From CAWEQW01 sp963811365 (GTDB taxonomy: Bacteria > Actinomycetota > Actinomycetes > Propionibacteriales > Nocardioidaceae), in assembly GCA_963811365.1 (NCBI GenBank), contig CAWEQW010000007.1:1-64000 (forward strand): a DNA stretch of 64,000 nucleotides, read 5' to 3'. The first letter of the stretch is position 1; each line of letters opens with the position of its first letter. Positions 25,179 to 34,084 of this stretch are shown here, piece by piece. A program made the translations under genes and the position numbers. The notes beneath the pieces are model-generated. The model worked only from the letters and a program-made list of their open reading frames with translations. It had not been told where the DNA came from and made no database searches.

Positions 25179-26569
25179 CAGTTCGCTCCCTTCAGCCGGG
25201 CCTGCTCGCTCTCCGGTTCGGCGACGTGCGGGCGGCGGAGCAGCACCAGCGTGCAGGCCAGGCTCACCAGGCTGAGGAACACGAAGTACGCCGTGATGGC
25301 CGACGACGTGCCGTACTCGGCGTACAGCGCTGTGGCGACGAAGGGTGCGATGCCACCGCCGAGGATGGCGCCGACCTGGTAGCCGAGCGTCGCGCCGCTG
25401 TAGCGGACATGGGCGGGGAACAGCTCGGCGAAGAGGGCCGACTGCGGGCCGACCGTGCAGCCGAGGACGAAGGCCATCAGCAGCATCCCGACCAGCATCA
25501 CGGCGATGGAGCCGGTGTCGATCAGGCTGAAGAAGACGGTGGCGACGACCAGCAGCGCGACGGCGGCGCTGACGTACACCTTGCGCCGGCCGAGGATGTC
25601 GGAGAAGTACGCCGAGAGCCCCATGCCGAGCATCCACATCGGGCAGGAGGCGATCAGCAGCGCGAGCATGGTGCTGCGGGTGTGGCCGAGCTCGGTGGTG
25701 CCGTAGCTGAGCACGTAGACCATGAAGACGTAGGCGATGCCGTTGGTGGCGACGAAGGTGCCGCCGGCCAGCAGCACCGTGCGCCGGCTCTTGGTGATGA
25801 CCTCGAGGAGCGGGACCTTCGTGATGCGGTCCTCCTTCTCGACGGCCTCGAAGGCAGGGGACTCCATGACGCCCAGGCGGATCCACATCGCGACCATGAC
25901 CAGGGTGGCGCTCAGGAGGAACGGCACCCGCCAGCCCCACGACGTGAACTGCTCGTCGGTCATCAGCCGGGTGCAGAGCAGGAAGACGACGTTGGCGAGG
26001 ACGACGCCCGCCGGCACGCCCATCTGGGGTGCCGCGCCGTACAGGCCCGCCTTGCCCTTCGGGGCGTGCTCGGTGGCCATCAGCACGGCGCCGCCCCACT
26101 CGCCGCCGACGCCGATGCCCTGGACGAACCGCAGCGTGACCAGGAGGATCGGCGCCCACACGCCGATGGCGGCGTAGCTGGGCAGCAGGCCGATGCCGAC
26201 GGTCGCGCCGCCCATCAGCATGAGCGAGGCCACGAGCATCGACTTGCGGCCGGTCCGGTCACCGAAGTGGCCCATGATCGCGCCGCCGAACGGCCGGGCG
26301 ACGAAGCCGACGGCCAAGGTGGCGAACGCGGCCAGGGTCCCGACCAGCGGAGAGCCGCCGGGGAAGAACTGGGGACCGAGCACGAGGGCTGCCGCCGTGC
26401 CGTAGATGAAGAAGTCGTACCACTCGATCGCGGTGCCGACGAAGCTGCTCACGACGGCGCGTCCGGCGCCGGTGGGCTGCTCCGGCGGGGCTCCGGAGCC
26501 GCTGTGGGCTCTGCGTCGTCCTTCGCGGGCGTCGGGCGCGCTGCCCGGATGTGCGACTGCGGTTGCCAT
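25178..26569 (-). CDS. MFS transporter, metabolite:H+ symporter type
   Basis: 463-residue, 12-helix transporter of the MHS (metabolite/H+ symporter) branch: GTAIEWYDFFIYGTAAALV in the first helix, loop 2-3 motif GHFGDRTGRKSMLVAS, then GIGVGGEWGGAVLMATEHAP, all diagnostic of the shikimate/proline-betaine/aromatic-acid group. A 35-residue hydrophilic N-terminus precedes helix 1. The ATG at 26569 has AGGAG seven bases upstream. It is the first structural gene of the operon and probably imports the aromatic acid degraded by the following enzymes. Confidence 0.92.
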   Translation of the reverse strand: MATAVAHPGSAPDAREGRRRAHSGSGAPPEQPTGAGRAVVSSFVGTAIEWYDFFIYGTAAALVLGPQFFPGGSPLVGTLAAFATLAVGFVARPFGGAIMGHFGDRTGRKSMLVASLMLMGGATVGIGLLPSYAAIGVWAPILLVTLRFVQGIGVGGEWGGAVLMATEHAPKGKAGLYGAAPQMGVPAGVVLANVVFLLCTRLMTDEQFTSWGWRVPFLLSATLVMVAMWIRLGVMESPAFEAVEKEDRITKVPLLEVITKSRRTVLLAGGTFVATNGIAYVFMVYVLSYGTTELGHTRSTMLALLIASCPMWMLGMGLSAYFSDILGRRKVYVSAAVALLVVATVFFSLIDTGSIAVMLVGMLLMAFVLGCTVGPQSALFAELFPAHVRYSGATLGYQVGAILGGGIAPFVATALYAEYGTSSAITAYFVFLSLVSLACTLVLLRRPHVAEPESEQARLKGAN

Positions 26570-26661
26570 GAGGTCTCCTTGTGTTCACCGGCGGTCAGCC
26601 GTGATCTCAAGAGTGAGCGCCCTCACTTCGCTTGAAAAGCGGAGGTTGCCTCGCTAGATCC

Positions 26662-27579
26662 TCAGGAATCCTGCGTTATGCCCAGCGCTCCGCGCCCCGC
26701 CGCCCCGACGGCCTCGGTGATGAAGGTGCGGGTGGCGCGGCTCAGCAGCGAGTCCGGCTGCCACACCAGGTCGACCGCGACGGGCGGCAGGACGGGTGAG
26801 CCGATGTCCTTGACGACGACCGCAAACCCTTCGTAGGTCACGTTGGCGCTCGGCCGCTGGAGGAGCAGGGTCCAACCGAACCCGCGCCCGACGAACGAGC
26901 GCGCCGTCTCGTAGGTGCGGGCTCGGTAGACGACGTTCGGCGTGAACCCGGCCCTGGCGCAGCAGTCATGGGCGTGGTTCGAGCTCGGCGGGGCGTCCAG
27001 CAGGACCATGGGGTCCCTGCGCAGGTGGGCCAGGTCGATGGGCCGTGCAGAGTCGGCGAGGCGGTGGCCGGCCGGCAGTACGACCCGGGGCTGGAGGTGC
27101 GCGAGGGTCGCCGTGCGCCAGGTGCCGGCGAGGTCGAGGTCATACATGATCGCGAGGTCCAGCTCGCCGTTCTCCAGTCCCCGGGTGAGCTGGTCCTGGG
27201 TGTTCTCTGCCACCTCGACGCGTGCCTCGGGGTGCGCCTGGGTGAACTCGTTGAGCAGCACCGGCAGCACTGTGGGCGCCAGCGAGGGGTAACAGCCCAG
27301 GCGTACCACTCCGGCGACGCCGCGCTCGTCACCGCGGGCGTCCGCCTCGAGCTCGCGGGCCTGATGGAGCAGATAGCGGGCCCGTGGCAGCACAAGCTCG
27401 CCGGCGGGGCTGAGACTCACGCCCTTCGCCTTGCGCCGGTGCAGCAGCTGCGTCTGAAGGGCTCGCTCGAGCTCGGTGACCGCAGCTGAGAGGGCCGACG
27501 CCGAGACATGCAGCCGCTCGGCGGCGCGGCTGATCGTGCCCGCCTCGGCCACCGCAACGAACGCCGCCAGCTGGTTCAT
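26662..27579 (-). CDS. LysR-family regulator of the aromatic operon
   Basis: About 305-residue LysR-type regulator: N-terminal winged helix-turn-helix (FVAVAEAGTISRAAERLHVS, then ALSAAVTELERAL) and an effector-binding domain from about residue 90 (GVVRLGCYPSLAPTVLPVLL). The ATG at 27579 (MNQLAAFVAV) is the family-typical start; a GTG at 27612 is an alternative and neither has a good ribosome-binding site. It lies 92 bases upstream of the transporter on the same strand, so it either heads the operon or regulates the promoter in that gap; the ligand is presumably an aromatic acid. Confidence 0.88.
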   Translation of the reverse strand: MNQLAAFVAVAEAGTISRAAERLHVSASALSAAVTELERALQTQLLHRRKAKGVSLSPAGELVLPRARYLLHQARELEADARGDERGVAGVVRLGCYPSLAPTVLPVLLNEFTQAHPEARVEVAENTQDQLTRGLENGELDLAIMYDLDLAGTWRTATLAHLQPRVVLPAGHRLADSARPIDLAHLRRDPMVLLDAPPSSNHAHDCCARAGFTPNVVYRARTYETARSFVGRGFGWTLLLQRPSANVTYEGFAVVVKDIGSPVLPPVAVDLVWQPDSLLSRATRTFITEAVGAAGRGALGITQDS

Positions 27580-27871
27580 CGTGAACGCCGGGACGCCCTC
27601 TGCTCTGGCCACGCAGATGACGCTAGCCCGACGACCTCCCGGACCGCGAGCCACGGCGCCACCAACGTCCGTCCGGTCATGGCAGGCCGTTATCTGCTAC
27701 ACGCGACCGACCGGAGCCACGTGCCAGCGAATAGACACCGCACCGCATTGAACGCTGTTCGACGGCTCGCCAGACCTTGCCATCGAGAAGACGAGTTCAA
27801 GCGGCGCCTTCTCGGGTGCACTGGCGGAGTGACGGAGGTCCCGGGCCAGCGACGGGGCTCCGGACGGCACA

Positions 27872-28486
27872 ATGACAGACATGGCGGAACAGAGCGCGTG
27901 GATGAAGAAGGTGGCGGCGGACCCAGCCCACTCGTCCTGGTACGTCGAGCGCTTCCGTTCGATGGCAGCAGCCGGTCGCGACCTGGCTGGAGAGGCGCGC
28001 CTGCTTGACGCGATGGTTGGCCGTGGGGCCCGCATCCTTGATGCGGGCTGTGGCCCCGGTCGCGTCGCCGCTGAACTGGCCCGCCTCGGGCACGACGTGG
28101 TCGGCGTCGACGTCGATCCGGTGCTGATCGAGGCCGCAGTCGAGGATCATCCCGGCCCTCGCTGGATCGTCGAGGACTTGGCGGAGCTCGACCTGTCTGT
28201 CCACGGCATCTCGGAGCCCTTCGATGCCATTGTCTGCGCCGGAAACGTGATGACGTTCCTCGCGCCGAGTACTCGCCATGAGGTGCTGCGACGCCTCACA
28301 GGGCACGTTCATTCTGAGGGACGGGTCGTCATCGGCTTCGGGGCCGGTCGTGGCTACGAGTTCTCTGCGTTCCTGACCGACGCCCGCCAAGCGGGGTTAA
28401 AGGCTGACCTGCTTTTGTCCACGTGGGACCTTCGTCCGTGGCGTGAAGACTCCGACTTCCTGGTCGCAGTCCTCAGACCCATCTAG
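27872..28486 (+). CDS. Class I SAM-dependent methyltransferase
   Basis: 204-residue Rossmann-fold methyltransferase. Motif I is RILDAGCGPGRVAAELARLG (about residues 53-72), motif II VVGVDVDPVLIEAA, motif III FDAIVCAGNVMTFLAP. The substrate is unknown. The ATG at 27872 has only a weak ribosome-binding site; an internal ATG (MAEQSAW) nine bases later is possible. It is a single gene divergent from the LysR gene and not obviously part of a pathway. Confidence 0.86.
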   Translation: MTDMAEQSAWMKKVAADPAHSSWYVERFRSMAAAGRDLAGEARLLDAMVGRGARILDAGCGPGRVAAELARLGHDVVGVDVDPVLIEAAVEDHPGPRWIVEDLAELDLSVHGISEPFDAIVCAGNVMTFLAPSTRHEVLRRLTGHVHSEGRVVIGFGAGRGYEFSAFLTDARQAGLKADLLLSTWDLRPWREDSDFLVAVLRPI

Positions 28487-28627
28487 GCCGCTGCCTTCCG
28501 TCGCGGACCTCAGAGACGCGGCCGGCGGTCTCGGTCGCGACCAAGACCGAGCCGGGGGACTTATGGGGCAACATTCGAGCAAAGGAAGCGCCGGTTCGCG
28601 GCGAAATGACGCACCTAGGAGCGCTCG

Positions 28628-29509
28628 TCAGGGCTGGATGTTCTCCAGGTCTGTCAGCACTTTGGGGTGGGTCGGCTCCCAGCCGAGCTTCATGCGGGTC
28701 GCGGCGCTGGAGGATGGTTGGTCGATTGTGAAGACCGCGCCGATCGGTCCGAAGGTCTCGGCAGGGACCTGCTCCACCGGTACGCCGAGCCTGCGCCCGA
28801 TGATCTCGGCGATGTCCCGGACGGCATCGCCCTCGTCGTCGACCGCGTGCCAGGAACTGCCGGCCGGTGCGGATTCGAGGGCGAGCCGGAACAGGACTGC
28901 AGCGTCGAGCGCGTGCACAGCAGGCCAGCGTTGGGTGCCGTCGCCGGGGTATCCGGAGACGCCAGTGCTGCGGGCGATCTGGGTGAGGATGCCGGCGAAC
29001 CCGCCGGCGCCGTTGTTGTGCACGGTGCGCGGCAGGCGAACCGCCGAGGCTCGCACGTCTTGGGAAGCAAGCGCGAGGATCGCGTTGACGGTGCGCCCGC
29101 GGCCGCCGACCGGACCGTCGGTCCGGATGGGGTCGGCTTCGGTGGAGACCCGCCCGGGAACCCCCGGAGTCCCGGAGACCGTGACGAGCGGACGGTTGGT
29201 GCCCACCAGCGCCTCGCCGAGGGTGGTGAGCGCGGCGGTTTCTTCGGCGATCGCGGCCTCCAGTGCCTCGGGGCTGCTGAAGTCGTTCGCGAACGCCAGA
29301 TGAATCACCCCCTCGGCGTCGCCCGCGGCTCCACGGATCACGTCGAGGTCGGCAAGGCTGCCGCGGACCGGCGTGGCGCCCGCAGCCTCAACCGCTTGGA
29401 CGGAGGCGTCGGAGCGAGCCAGGACGTTGACGGTGTGGTCGTGGGCGAGCAGCTCGGATACGACGGCGGTGCCAACGAGGCCAGTTCCGCCGGTGACGAA
29501 GACCATCAT
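28628..29509 (-). CDS. NAD(P)-dependent epimerase/dehydratase-like protein
   Basis: 293-residue atypical short-chain dehydrogenase: FVTGGTGLVGTAVVSELLAH holds the TGxxGxxG dinucleotide motif at the N-terminus, with GVIHLAFANDFSSPEAL and RTVHNNGAGGFAGIL further on; the usual YxxxK pair is not evident, as in many NmrA/DUF1731-like members. It is divergent from a TetR gene, sharing an intergenic region with two palindromes, so it is almost certainly the target of that repressor. It starts with ATG at 29509 (or 29506), AGGAGAACC upstream. Confidence 0.88.
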   Translation of the reverse strand: MMVFVTGGTGLVGTAVVSELLAHDHTVNVLARSDASVQAVEAAGATPVRGSLADLDVIRGAAGDAEGVIHLAFANDFSSPEALEAAIAEETAALTTLGEALVGTNRPLVTVSGTPGVPGRVSTEADPIRTDGPVGGRGRTVNAILALASQDVRASAVRLPRTVHNNGAGGFAGILTQIARSTGVSGYPGDGTQRWPAVHALDAAVLFRLALESAPAGSSWHAVDDEGDAVRDIAEIIGRRLGVPVEQVPAETFGPIGAVFTIDQPSSSAATRMKLGWEPTHPKVLTDLENIQP

Positions 29510-29522
29510 GGGTTCTCCTGAA

Positions 29523-29578
29523 GTGATGGGATCTTTGTCCCATCACTGTAGCGGGTGATGGGACAAAAGTCCCGTCAC
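29523..29578. promoter_or_regulatory. Twin palindromic operators between epimerase and TetR genes
   Basis: Two 24-bp near-palindromes with the outline GTGATGGGA-N6-TCCCATCAC: 29523-29546 and 29555-29578 (the second has GTCAC in its right arm). Their centres are 32 bases apart, about three helical turns, so two repressor dimers would sit on one face of the DNA. They cover the region between the two divergent start codons. Confidence 0.8.
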
Positions 29579-29592
29579 GTTAGGATGGACGC

Positions 29593-30171
29593 ATGGCGAG
29601 GTGGGAACCAGGCGCACGCGAGCGCATCGTCCTGGCCGCGCTGGATCTCTTCGCCGAGAAGGGGTATGACGACACGACCGTCGCGCAGATCGCCGAGCGT
29701 GCCGGCATCACGAAGAGCACCTTCTTCCGACACTTTCCCGACAAGCGCGAGCTCCTTGCCGCCGGTCAAGAGACGCTCAGCCGCCTCCTGGGCGAAGGGA
29801 TCGCCGCAGCTCCTGCCGAGGCGAGTCCCTTGGAGGCGGTGGCCGCCGGGCTCAAGCGCGCATCCAGCGAGATGGGGCCGATGAATCGCGAGCTGGGTCC
29901 GCGCATCTCGGCCGCCGTCGCGGCCAGCGCCGAATTGCAGGAGCGGGCCCTGCTCAAGAACGTTGGCTTGGCTGCGGCGATGACCGAAGCCCTGGTCGCT
30001 CGCGGAGTCGCGGCCCCGGTCGCACACCTCGCCGCAGAGATGGGAGTCCTCGCTTTCAAGCGGGGCTTCGCGGAATGGAGCGAGGGTGACGCCGAAGAGA
30101 CCGACCCGCTTGCCCCGTACACGCTGGCCGCGCTGAACGACCTTCGAGCGGCGACCGCCTCACTCGGATAG
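29593..30171 (+). CDS. TetR-family repressor
   Basis: 192-residue TetR-type regulator. N-terminal helix-turn-helix ALDLFAEKGYDDTTVAQIAE followed by RAGITKSTFFRHFPDKRELL (residues 15-55); the C-terminal ligand domain is Ala-rich and not assignable. The ATG at 29593 has AGGA about nine bases upstream. The two palindromes just upstream are its expected autoregulatory operators, shared with the epimerase gene; the effector is unknown. Confidence 0.93.
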   Translation: MARWEPGARERIVLAALDLFAEKGYDDTTVAQIAERAGITKSTFFRHFPDKRELLAAGQETLSRLLGEGIAAAPAEASPLEAVAAGLKRASSEMGPMNRELGPRISAAVAASAELQERALLKNVGLAAAMTEALVARGVAAPVAHLAAEMGVLAFKRGFAEWSEGDAEETDPLAPYTLAALNDLRAATASLG

Positions 30172-30265
30172 AGGCAGGCACACCTCAGTGCAGCCGTGGG
30201 GTCGCACTCGCGGCGAAGTGACACGGCGGGTGCGCATGGGGGCTTGTCGAGGCGATCCTTGGCTG

Positions 30266-30288
30266 AGCATAACGTGACGCGTTATGCT
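30266..30288. promoter_or_regulatory. Palindromic operator of higBA
   Basis: Inverted repeat AGCATAACG and CGTTATGCT-type arms (core GCATAAC at 30267-30273 and GTTATGC at 30281-30287) ending eight bases before the toxin start. Typical HigA autoregulatory site by position. Confidence 0.6.
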
Positions 30289-30295
30289 GGTCGTT

Positions 30296-30577
30296 GTGAT
30301 CAGGTCGTTCGGGGACTCCGCGACCGAGCGGCTGTGGTCACGTGAGCGTGTCAAGGGTCTGGATCCGCGGATCCAGCGGGTGGCCTTGAGGAAGTTGGCA
30401 ATGCTGGATGCCGCCGAGTTGCTCGACGACCTGAGGGTCCCTCCGGGCAACCGCCTGGAGGCGTTGAAAGGGGACCGTGCCGGCCAGCACAGCATCAGGG
30501 TCAACCAGCGGTGGCGGATCTGTTTCGTGTGGACCTCGGGTGGCGCCGAGGACGTGGACATCGTGGACTACCACTAG
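30296..30577 (+). CDS. higB: HigB-type toxin
   Basis: 93-residue RelE-superfamily toxin of the classical HigB type: MIRSFGDSATERLWSRERVK, then a helix IQRVALRKLAMLDAAELLDD, PPGNRLEALKGDRAGQHSIR and the C-terminal WRICFVW...VDIVDYH with the conserved histidine. It cleaves ribosome-bound mRNA. GTG at 30296 is chosen since nearly all HigB proteins begin Met-Ile-Arg-Ser-Phe; an ATG four codons upstream overlaps the operator. Confidence 0.92.
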   Translation: MIRSFGDSATERLWSRERVKGLDPRIQRVALRKLAMLDAAELLDDLRVPPGNRLEALKGDRAGQHSIRVNQRWRICFVWTSGGAEDVDIVDYH

Positions 30578-30587
30578 GAGGACTCAC

Positions 30588-30881
30588 ATGGCGACGATGG
30601 CACCGATCCATCCTGGCGAGGTGCTCCTGGAGGAGTTCTTGGAGCCGCTGGGGGTGACGCAGCACCATCTTGCGGTGTCGATCGGCGTGCCTCCACGCCG
30701 CATCAACGAGATCGTGCACGGCAAGCGCCGGATCACCGCGGACACCGCGCTGCGGCTGGCGCGCTACTTCGGAACGACGGACCGCTTCTGGCTGAACCTG
30801 CAGACCCGGTACGACCTGGAGGTCGAGAAGGATCACTTGGGCGACGAGCTCGAGGCGATCCGCCCGCTCCAGTCGGCGTGA
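30588..30881 (+). CDS. higA: HigA-type antitoxin
   Basis: 97-residue XRE antitoxin of the VapI/HigA group: PIHPGEVLLEEFLEPLGVTQ, then VSIGVPPRRINEIVHGKRRI as helix-turn-helix and the signature RLARYFGTTDRFWLNLQTRY. The ATG at 30588 follows a strong AGGAGG, 11 bases after the toxin stop. Complete and probably functional. Confidence 0.93.
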   Translation: MATMAPIHPGEVLLEEFLEPLGVTQHHLAVSIGVPPRRINEIVHGKRRITADTALRLARYFGTTDRFWLNLQTRYDLEVEKDHLGDELEAIRPLQSA

Positions 30882-30924
30882 CCCCCGCCCGGAGGTGCAG
30901 GGCTGTCGGTCAGACCGTGCTGGG

Positions 30925-31087
30925 TCAGACCCCGGCGACGTAGGCGGTGAGGAAGTGGACGCCTTGGCGGTCGAGGTTGCCGCGGGCGCGGTCGTAGTGC
31001 TCGGTGGTGCGGGGGTCGGCGTGCCGGGCGAGGATCTGGGCGTCGCGGAGCGGGACGCCGGCGTCGAGGGCGTTGGTGATGGCGGCG
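30925..31087 (-). pseudogene. Tyrosine integrase 3' exon, interrupted by group II intron
   Basis: Codons AAITNALDAGVPLRDAQILA, then RHADPRTTEHYDRARGN and a VAGV end: the C-terminal part of a tyrosine recombinase with the second His/Arg box and the nucleophile Tyr. The gene is split at 31087/31088 by a group II intron lying in the opposite orientation; the rest of the gene resumes at 33297. Joining the two flanks gives PHSLRHAAITNAL in one open frame, the uninterrupted family motif. Confidence 0.82.
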
Positions 31088-33296
31088 GTGCGCCGTGAGG
31101 CGCTTGTTGATCGAGTGGAGGTGAGAGACCTGCACCGTGGTTCTGTCGCAGCAGGACTGCGTAGCTGAGGGCAGCCTGACCCGGGAGGTGCCGGGATCGG
31201 GTGGCAAGCGGCCCTGACGAAGCCGGGACGTACCAGCACCGCCAGATGGCGCGGGTCCGGCGTGCGTGGCGGAAAGGCATACGCGAGGAACCGGCGTTTA
31301 CGCCCCTCAATCACTTACCGGCTCGAACCTGGCGGATCTGGGCCGGGAGCGACGCGCACCTGGTCGACGGGCACCCGATGCCGGTGGCCGCTGACCGGGA
31401 ACTCCCTGGAGCTTTCGCTAACGGCGATGGGGAGGCCGCGGTGAAGTGCTGCGGGGTAGCCGCGGCGAGGTCGCAGGGGTCAAGTCGGGTGCCTCCTCCG
31501 CCGAGCGAACAGCAAGCGAACACGGGAACCACCCTTGGTCTGCCGGAGGGCCACGCGGCCAGCGTGGCGCCTCGGGCTGGGCCCACCGTCGGCCGAGCGG
31601 TCAGGGGTGGGGCGGAGCCGCCGTAGTACTTCGAGGTCGGGAGAGCCGGTCACATGGGGAAGGGCGGCAGTGGTTTCGAGAAGGAATGGAGGCTGCAATG
31701 CCGAAAGACGCGTCACCGAACGGTGGCGCCCTTGACGAGAGCGACCCGGAGGTCCGAGTCGGTCCCCGTCGACGGGTATCGGAGATGCAGGCCAAGCTTC
31801 ACCGTTGGGCGGTGGCCGATCCTGGTCGCCGGTTCGACGACCTGTTCAACCTCGTGCACGACCCGGCCACGCTGATCGTGGCGTGGGACCGGGTCGCGAC
31901 CAACCGCGGGGCCAAGACGGCCGGTTCGGACGGGTGGACTGTCGCCCGGCTCGAACGGGAAGTCGGCGTCCCTGTGTTTCTGGATGACCTCCGTTCTTCG
32001 TTGAAGAGCGGACAGTTCAGACCCCAGCCGGTGCGGGAACGCAAGATCCCCAAACCCGGCGGGTCAGGCAGGGTTCGTCGCCTCGGGATCCCGACGGTGA
32101 CCGACCGGGTAGTCCAGGCTGCGTTGAAGCTGGTGCTGGAACCGATCTTCGAGGCCGACTTCGAACCGGTCTCCTACGGGTTCCGGCCCGAACGGCGCGC
32201 ACACGACGCGATCGCCGAGATCCACCACTTCGGCACCAAGGGCTACCGCTGGGTGCTGGACGCGGACATCGAGGCGTGCTTTGACCGGATCGACCATGCG
32301 GCCCTGATGGACCGGGTGCGACTTCGGGTCAAGGACAAGCGGGTGCTGCGGCTGGTCAAGGCGTTCCTCAAGGCCGGGATCCTCACCGAACTCGGCGACC
32401 ACGAGGACACCTACACCGGCACGCCGCAAGGGGGCATCTTGTCCCCGCTGCTGGCCAACATCGCGTTGTCGGTGCTCGATGAGCACCTGCACGCGCCATG
32501 GAAACCGGGCGGGTCGATGTCCACCGACTCACGACGCAGTGGCCGCGCGCGTCGAGGCGAGCCGGTCTGGCGGATCGTCCGCTATGCAGACGATTTCGTC
32601 GTATTGGTCCGCGGCACCCGTGACCAAGTCACGGCGCTGCGCGAGGAGATCGCTCAGGTGCTGACGCCGGTCGGGCTGAGGCTGTCACAGGCCAAGACCC
32701 AGGTCGTGCACATGAGCGAGGGGTTCGACTTCCTCGGCTTCCACATCCGGTGGAAACGCAAGAGGGGCACCAACAAGTGGTACGTCTACACCTTCGTCGC
32801 GAAACGGCCGGTCCGGTCGGTGCGCGACAAGATCCGTGCCCTGACCCCCAGGACGTCGCAGCAGGACCTCAGGGCCGTGCTGATCCGGATCAACCAGATC
32901 ATGCGCGGCTGGGTCAACTACTTCAAGCATGCCGTCGCGAAGCACACATTCAGCCACCTTCGGCAGTTCATCTGGTGGCGGATCGTGCAGATGATGCGGA
33001 CCCGGCATCGCTGGAGGTGGAAGGACGTCCGTCGCTGGCTCACCGACCCCACCGGCCGGTGGAAGCCGATCAGCGCGGACGGGATCGAGATGTTCAACCC
33101 CGCCGCGGTGCCGGTCACCCGGTATCGCTACCGGGGCAACAAGATCCCCAACCCCTGGGTGCAGGCTGCCTGAACCAGCCCTACGGCAGAGACCATGGAG
33201 AGCCCGTTGCGTGGAGACACGCACGGCGGGTTCGGCGAGCGGCCTGGGGAAACGGACCGAGAGCAATCCCGGCACCGCGCCCCAGGCCGACTCAAC
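31088..33296 (+). mobile_element. Group II intron, copy 1
   Basis: 2209-bp intron starting GTGCG (the canonical GUGYG) and ending AC (canonical AY). The domain V hairpin is at 33199-33233 (AGCCCGTTGCG and its complement around a GAGA-type turn), with domain VI-like sequence after it. It encodes a reverse transcriptase/maturase on the plus strand. The exon junctions were set by restoring the interrupted integrase frame. Since that gene is on the minus strand the intron is antisense to it, so splicing cannot repair the integrase mRNA. Nearly identical to 40673-42880. Confidence 0.92.
31698..33173 (+). CDS. ltrA: Group II intron reverse transcriptase/maturase, copy 1
   Basis: 491-residue intron-encoded protein. 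RT motifs in order: SYGFRPERRAHDAI, WVLDADIEACFDRIDHAALM (motif A), TGTPQGGILSPLLANIAL (motif B), WRIVRYADDFVVL with the YADD catalytic box, and FLGFHIRWKRKRGTNKWYVY. The maturase X domain follows (MRGWVNYFKHAVAKHTF, then RTRHRWRWKDVRRWL). No HNH endonuclease domain follows, so mobility would be endonuclease-independent. The ATG at 31698 has GGAGG six bases upstream; an ATG four codons earlier is possible. Confidence 0.93.
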   Translation: MPKDASPNGGALDESDPEVRVGPRRRVSEMQAKLHRWAVADPGRRFDDLFNLVHDPATLIVAWDRVATNRGAKTAGSDGWTVARLEREVGVPVFLDDLRSSLKSGQFRPQPVRERKIPKPGGSGRVRRLGIPTVTDRVVQAALKLVLEPIFEADFEPVSYGFRPERRAHDAIAEIHHFGTKGYRWVLDADIEACFDRIDHAALMDRVRLRVKDKRVLRLVKAFLKAGILTELGDHEDTYTGTPQGGILSPLLANIALSVLDEHLHAPWKPGGSMSTDSRRSGRARRGEPVWRIVRYADDFVVLVRGTRDQVTALREEIAQVLTPVGLRLSQAKTQVVHMSEGFDFLGFHIRWKRKRGTNKWYVYTFVAKRPVRSVRDKIRALTPRTSQQDLRAVLIRINQIMRGWVNYFKHAVAKHTFSHLRQFIWWRIVQMMRTRHRWRWKDVRRWLTDPTGRWKPISADGIEMFNPAAVPVTRYRYRGNKIPNPWVQAA

Positions 33297-33480
33297 TGGC
33301 GCAGTGAGTGCGGGCTGATATGGCGTGGGATGCCGGCGGCTTTCGCGATCCGGGCGACCATGCGATAGCAGTCGCGGCGGTCGATCGGCTTGCCGGAGAA
33401 GACCGGCCGCAGCACCAAGGGCCCTTCGGCGCGTTCGCCGCGGCATGCCTCGAGGTGATCGGGGAGGTGGAGGCTTGTAG
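33297..33480 (-). pseudogene. Tyrosine integrase central exon, truncated
   Basis: About 60 codons of a tyrosine recombinase: SGKPIDRRDCYRMVARIAKA, then AGIPRHISPHSLR with the HxxR catalytic motif cut by the intron at 33296/33297. The N-terminal DNA-binding domain and first catalytic Arg are absent: similarity ends near 33480, just before a gene on the other strand. Together with 30925-31087 it forms one broken gene. Confidence 0.75.
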
Positions 33481-33491
33481 GGTGGCGCGCG

Positions 33492-34084
33492 ATGAACGCC
33501 GACGAGCCCGCCCTGTTCGACATGCCGCATGAGCGGCAGCCGGTGGTGTCACCCTCGGGCAGCGTGGGCGGAACCGGGAAACGTGGTCCCGCACCGTCAC
33601 CGCCGAGATCACCGTCGTCGATGCTGAGGCCCTTCGTGAAGCCGCGCGGGAAGCCCGGGAAAGCGCCGTGAAGGTCGTGCTGCGCGAGCGGACGGGGGAC
33701 CTAGACGCGGACGCCGAGGACCCGGGTATCGAGGCCGAGGCGCACGCACTCGACACACTGACATGGCTGCTCTGGCCCACAGCCACCATGGAGCCGCCGC
33801 ACGAGGTCGGCGCCTTCCGCGTCCTCGAGGAAGACATCGAGGTGACACCAGTCTCGGAGGATCACGGCACGCTGACCTGGACTGTCACGGTGAAGCTCAC
33901 CGACGTCAACGCACTGCGCCGGCTCGCGGCTCAGGCCAACCCAGACCAGGCACCGACGATCCGCGAGAGCCTCGCGCTCGCATGGCAGCTGGCCGCCGAC
34001 CCGTTTGAGCCACTCCACACGATCCCCGCCCTCACCTGGCGGCCCGGCCCGGTAACGGTGCAGCACCGGCCCCGCAAGCCCTGA
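33492..34084 (+). pseudogene. Conserved mobile-element protein of unknown function, one frameshift
   Basis: About 197 codons. The ATG at 33492 begins MNADEPALFDMPHERQP; near 33540 the frame shifts by one base change in length, after which GQRGRNRETWSRTVTAEITV, VDAEALREAAREARESAV and the remainder (LDTLTWLLWPTATMEPPHEV, DVNALRRLAAQANPDQ) read to 34084. The composite resembles proteins I associate with actinomycete mobile regions; function unknown and no catalytic motif evident. Alternatively the protein starts inside at GTG 33668, losing conserved sequence. It sits between the integrase fragment and the IS-interrupted gene. Confidence 0.6.

Noticed and set aside
22205..25382. Long plus-strand open frames opposite the homogentisate operon
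   Set aside because: They are antisense shadows caused by high GC at third codon positions; they show no motifs and the minus-strand genes are unmistakable.
24818..26635. A 605-codon plus-strand frame over the MFS transporter
   Set aside because: Arg/Gly/His-rich low-complexity translation typical of an antisense shadow, without a ribosome-binding site.
31088..33296. A retron or diversity-generating retroelement
   Set aside because: No template/variable repeat pair and no msr/msd structure; intron boundaries and domain V settle it as a group II intron.
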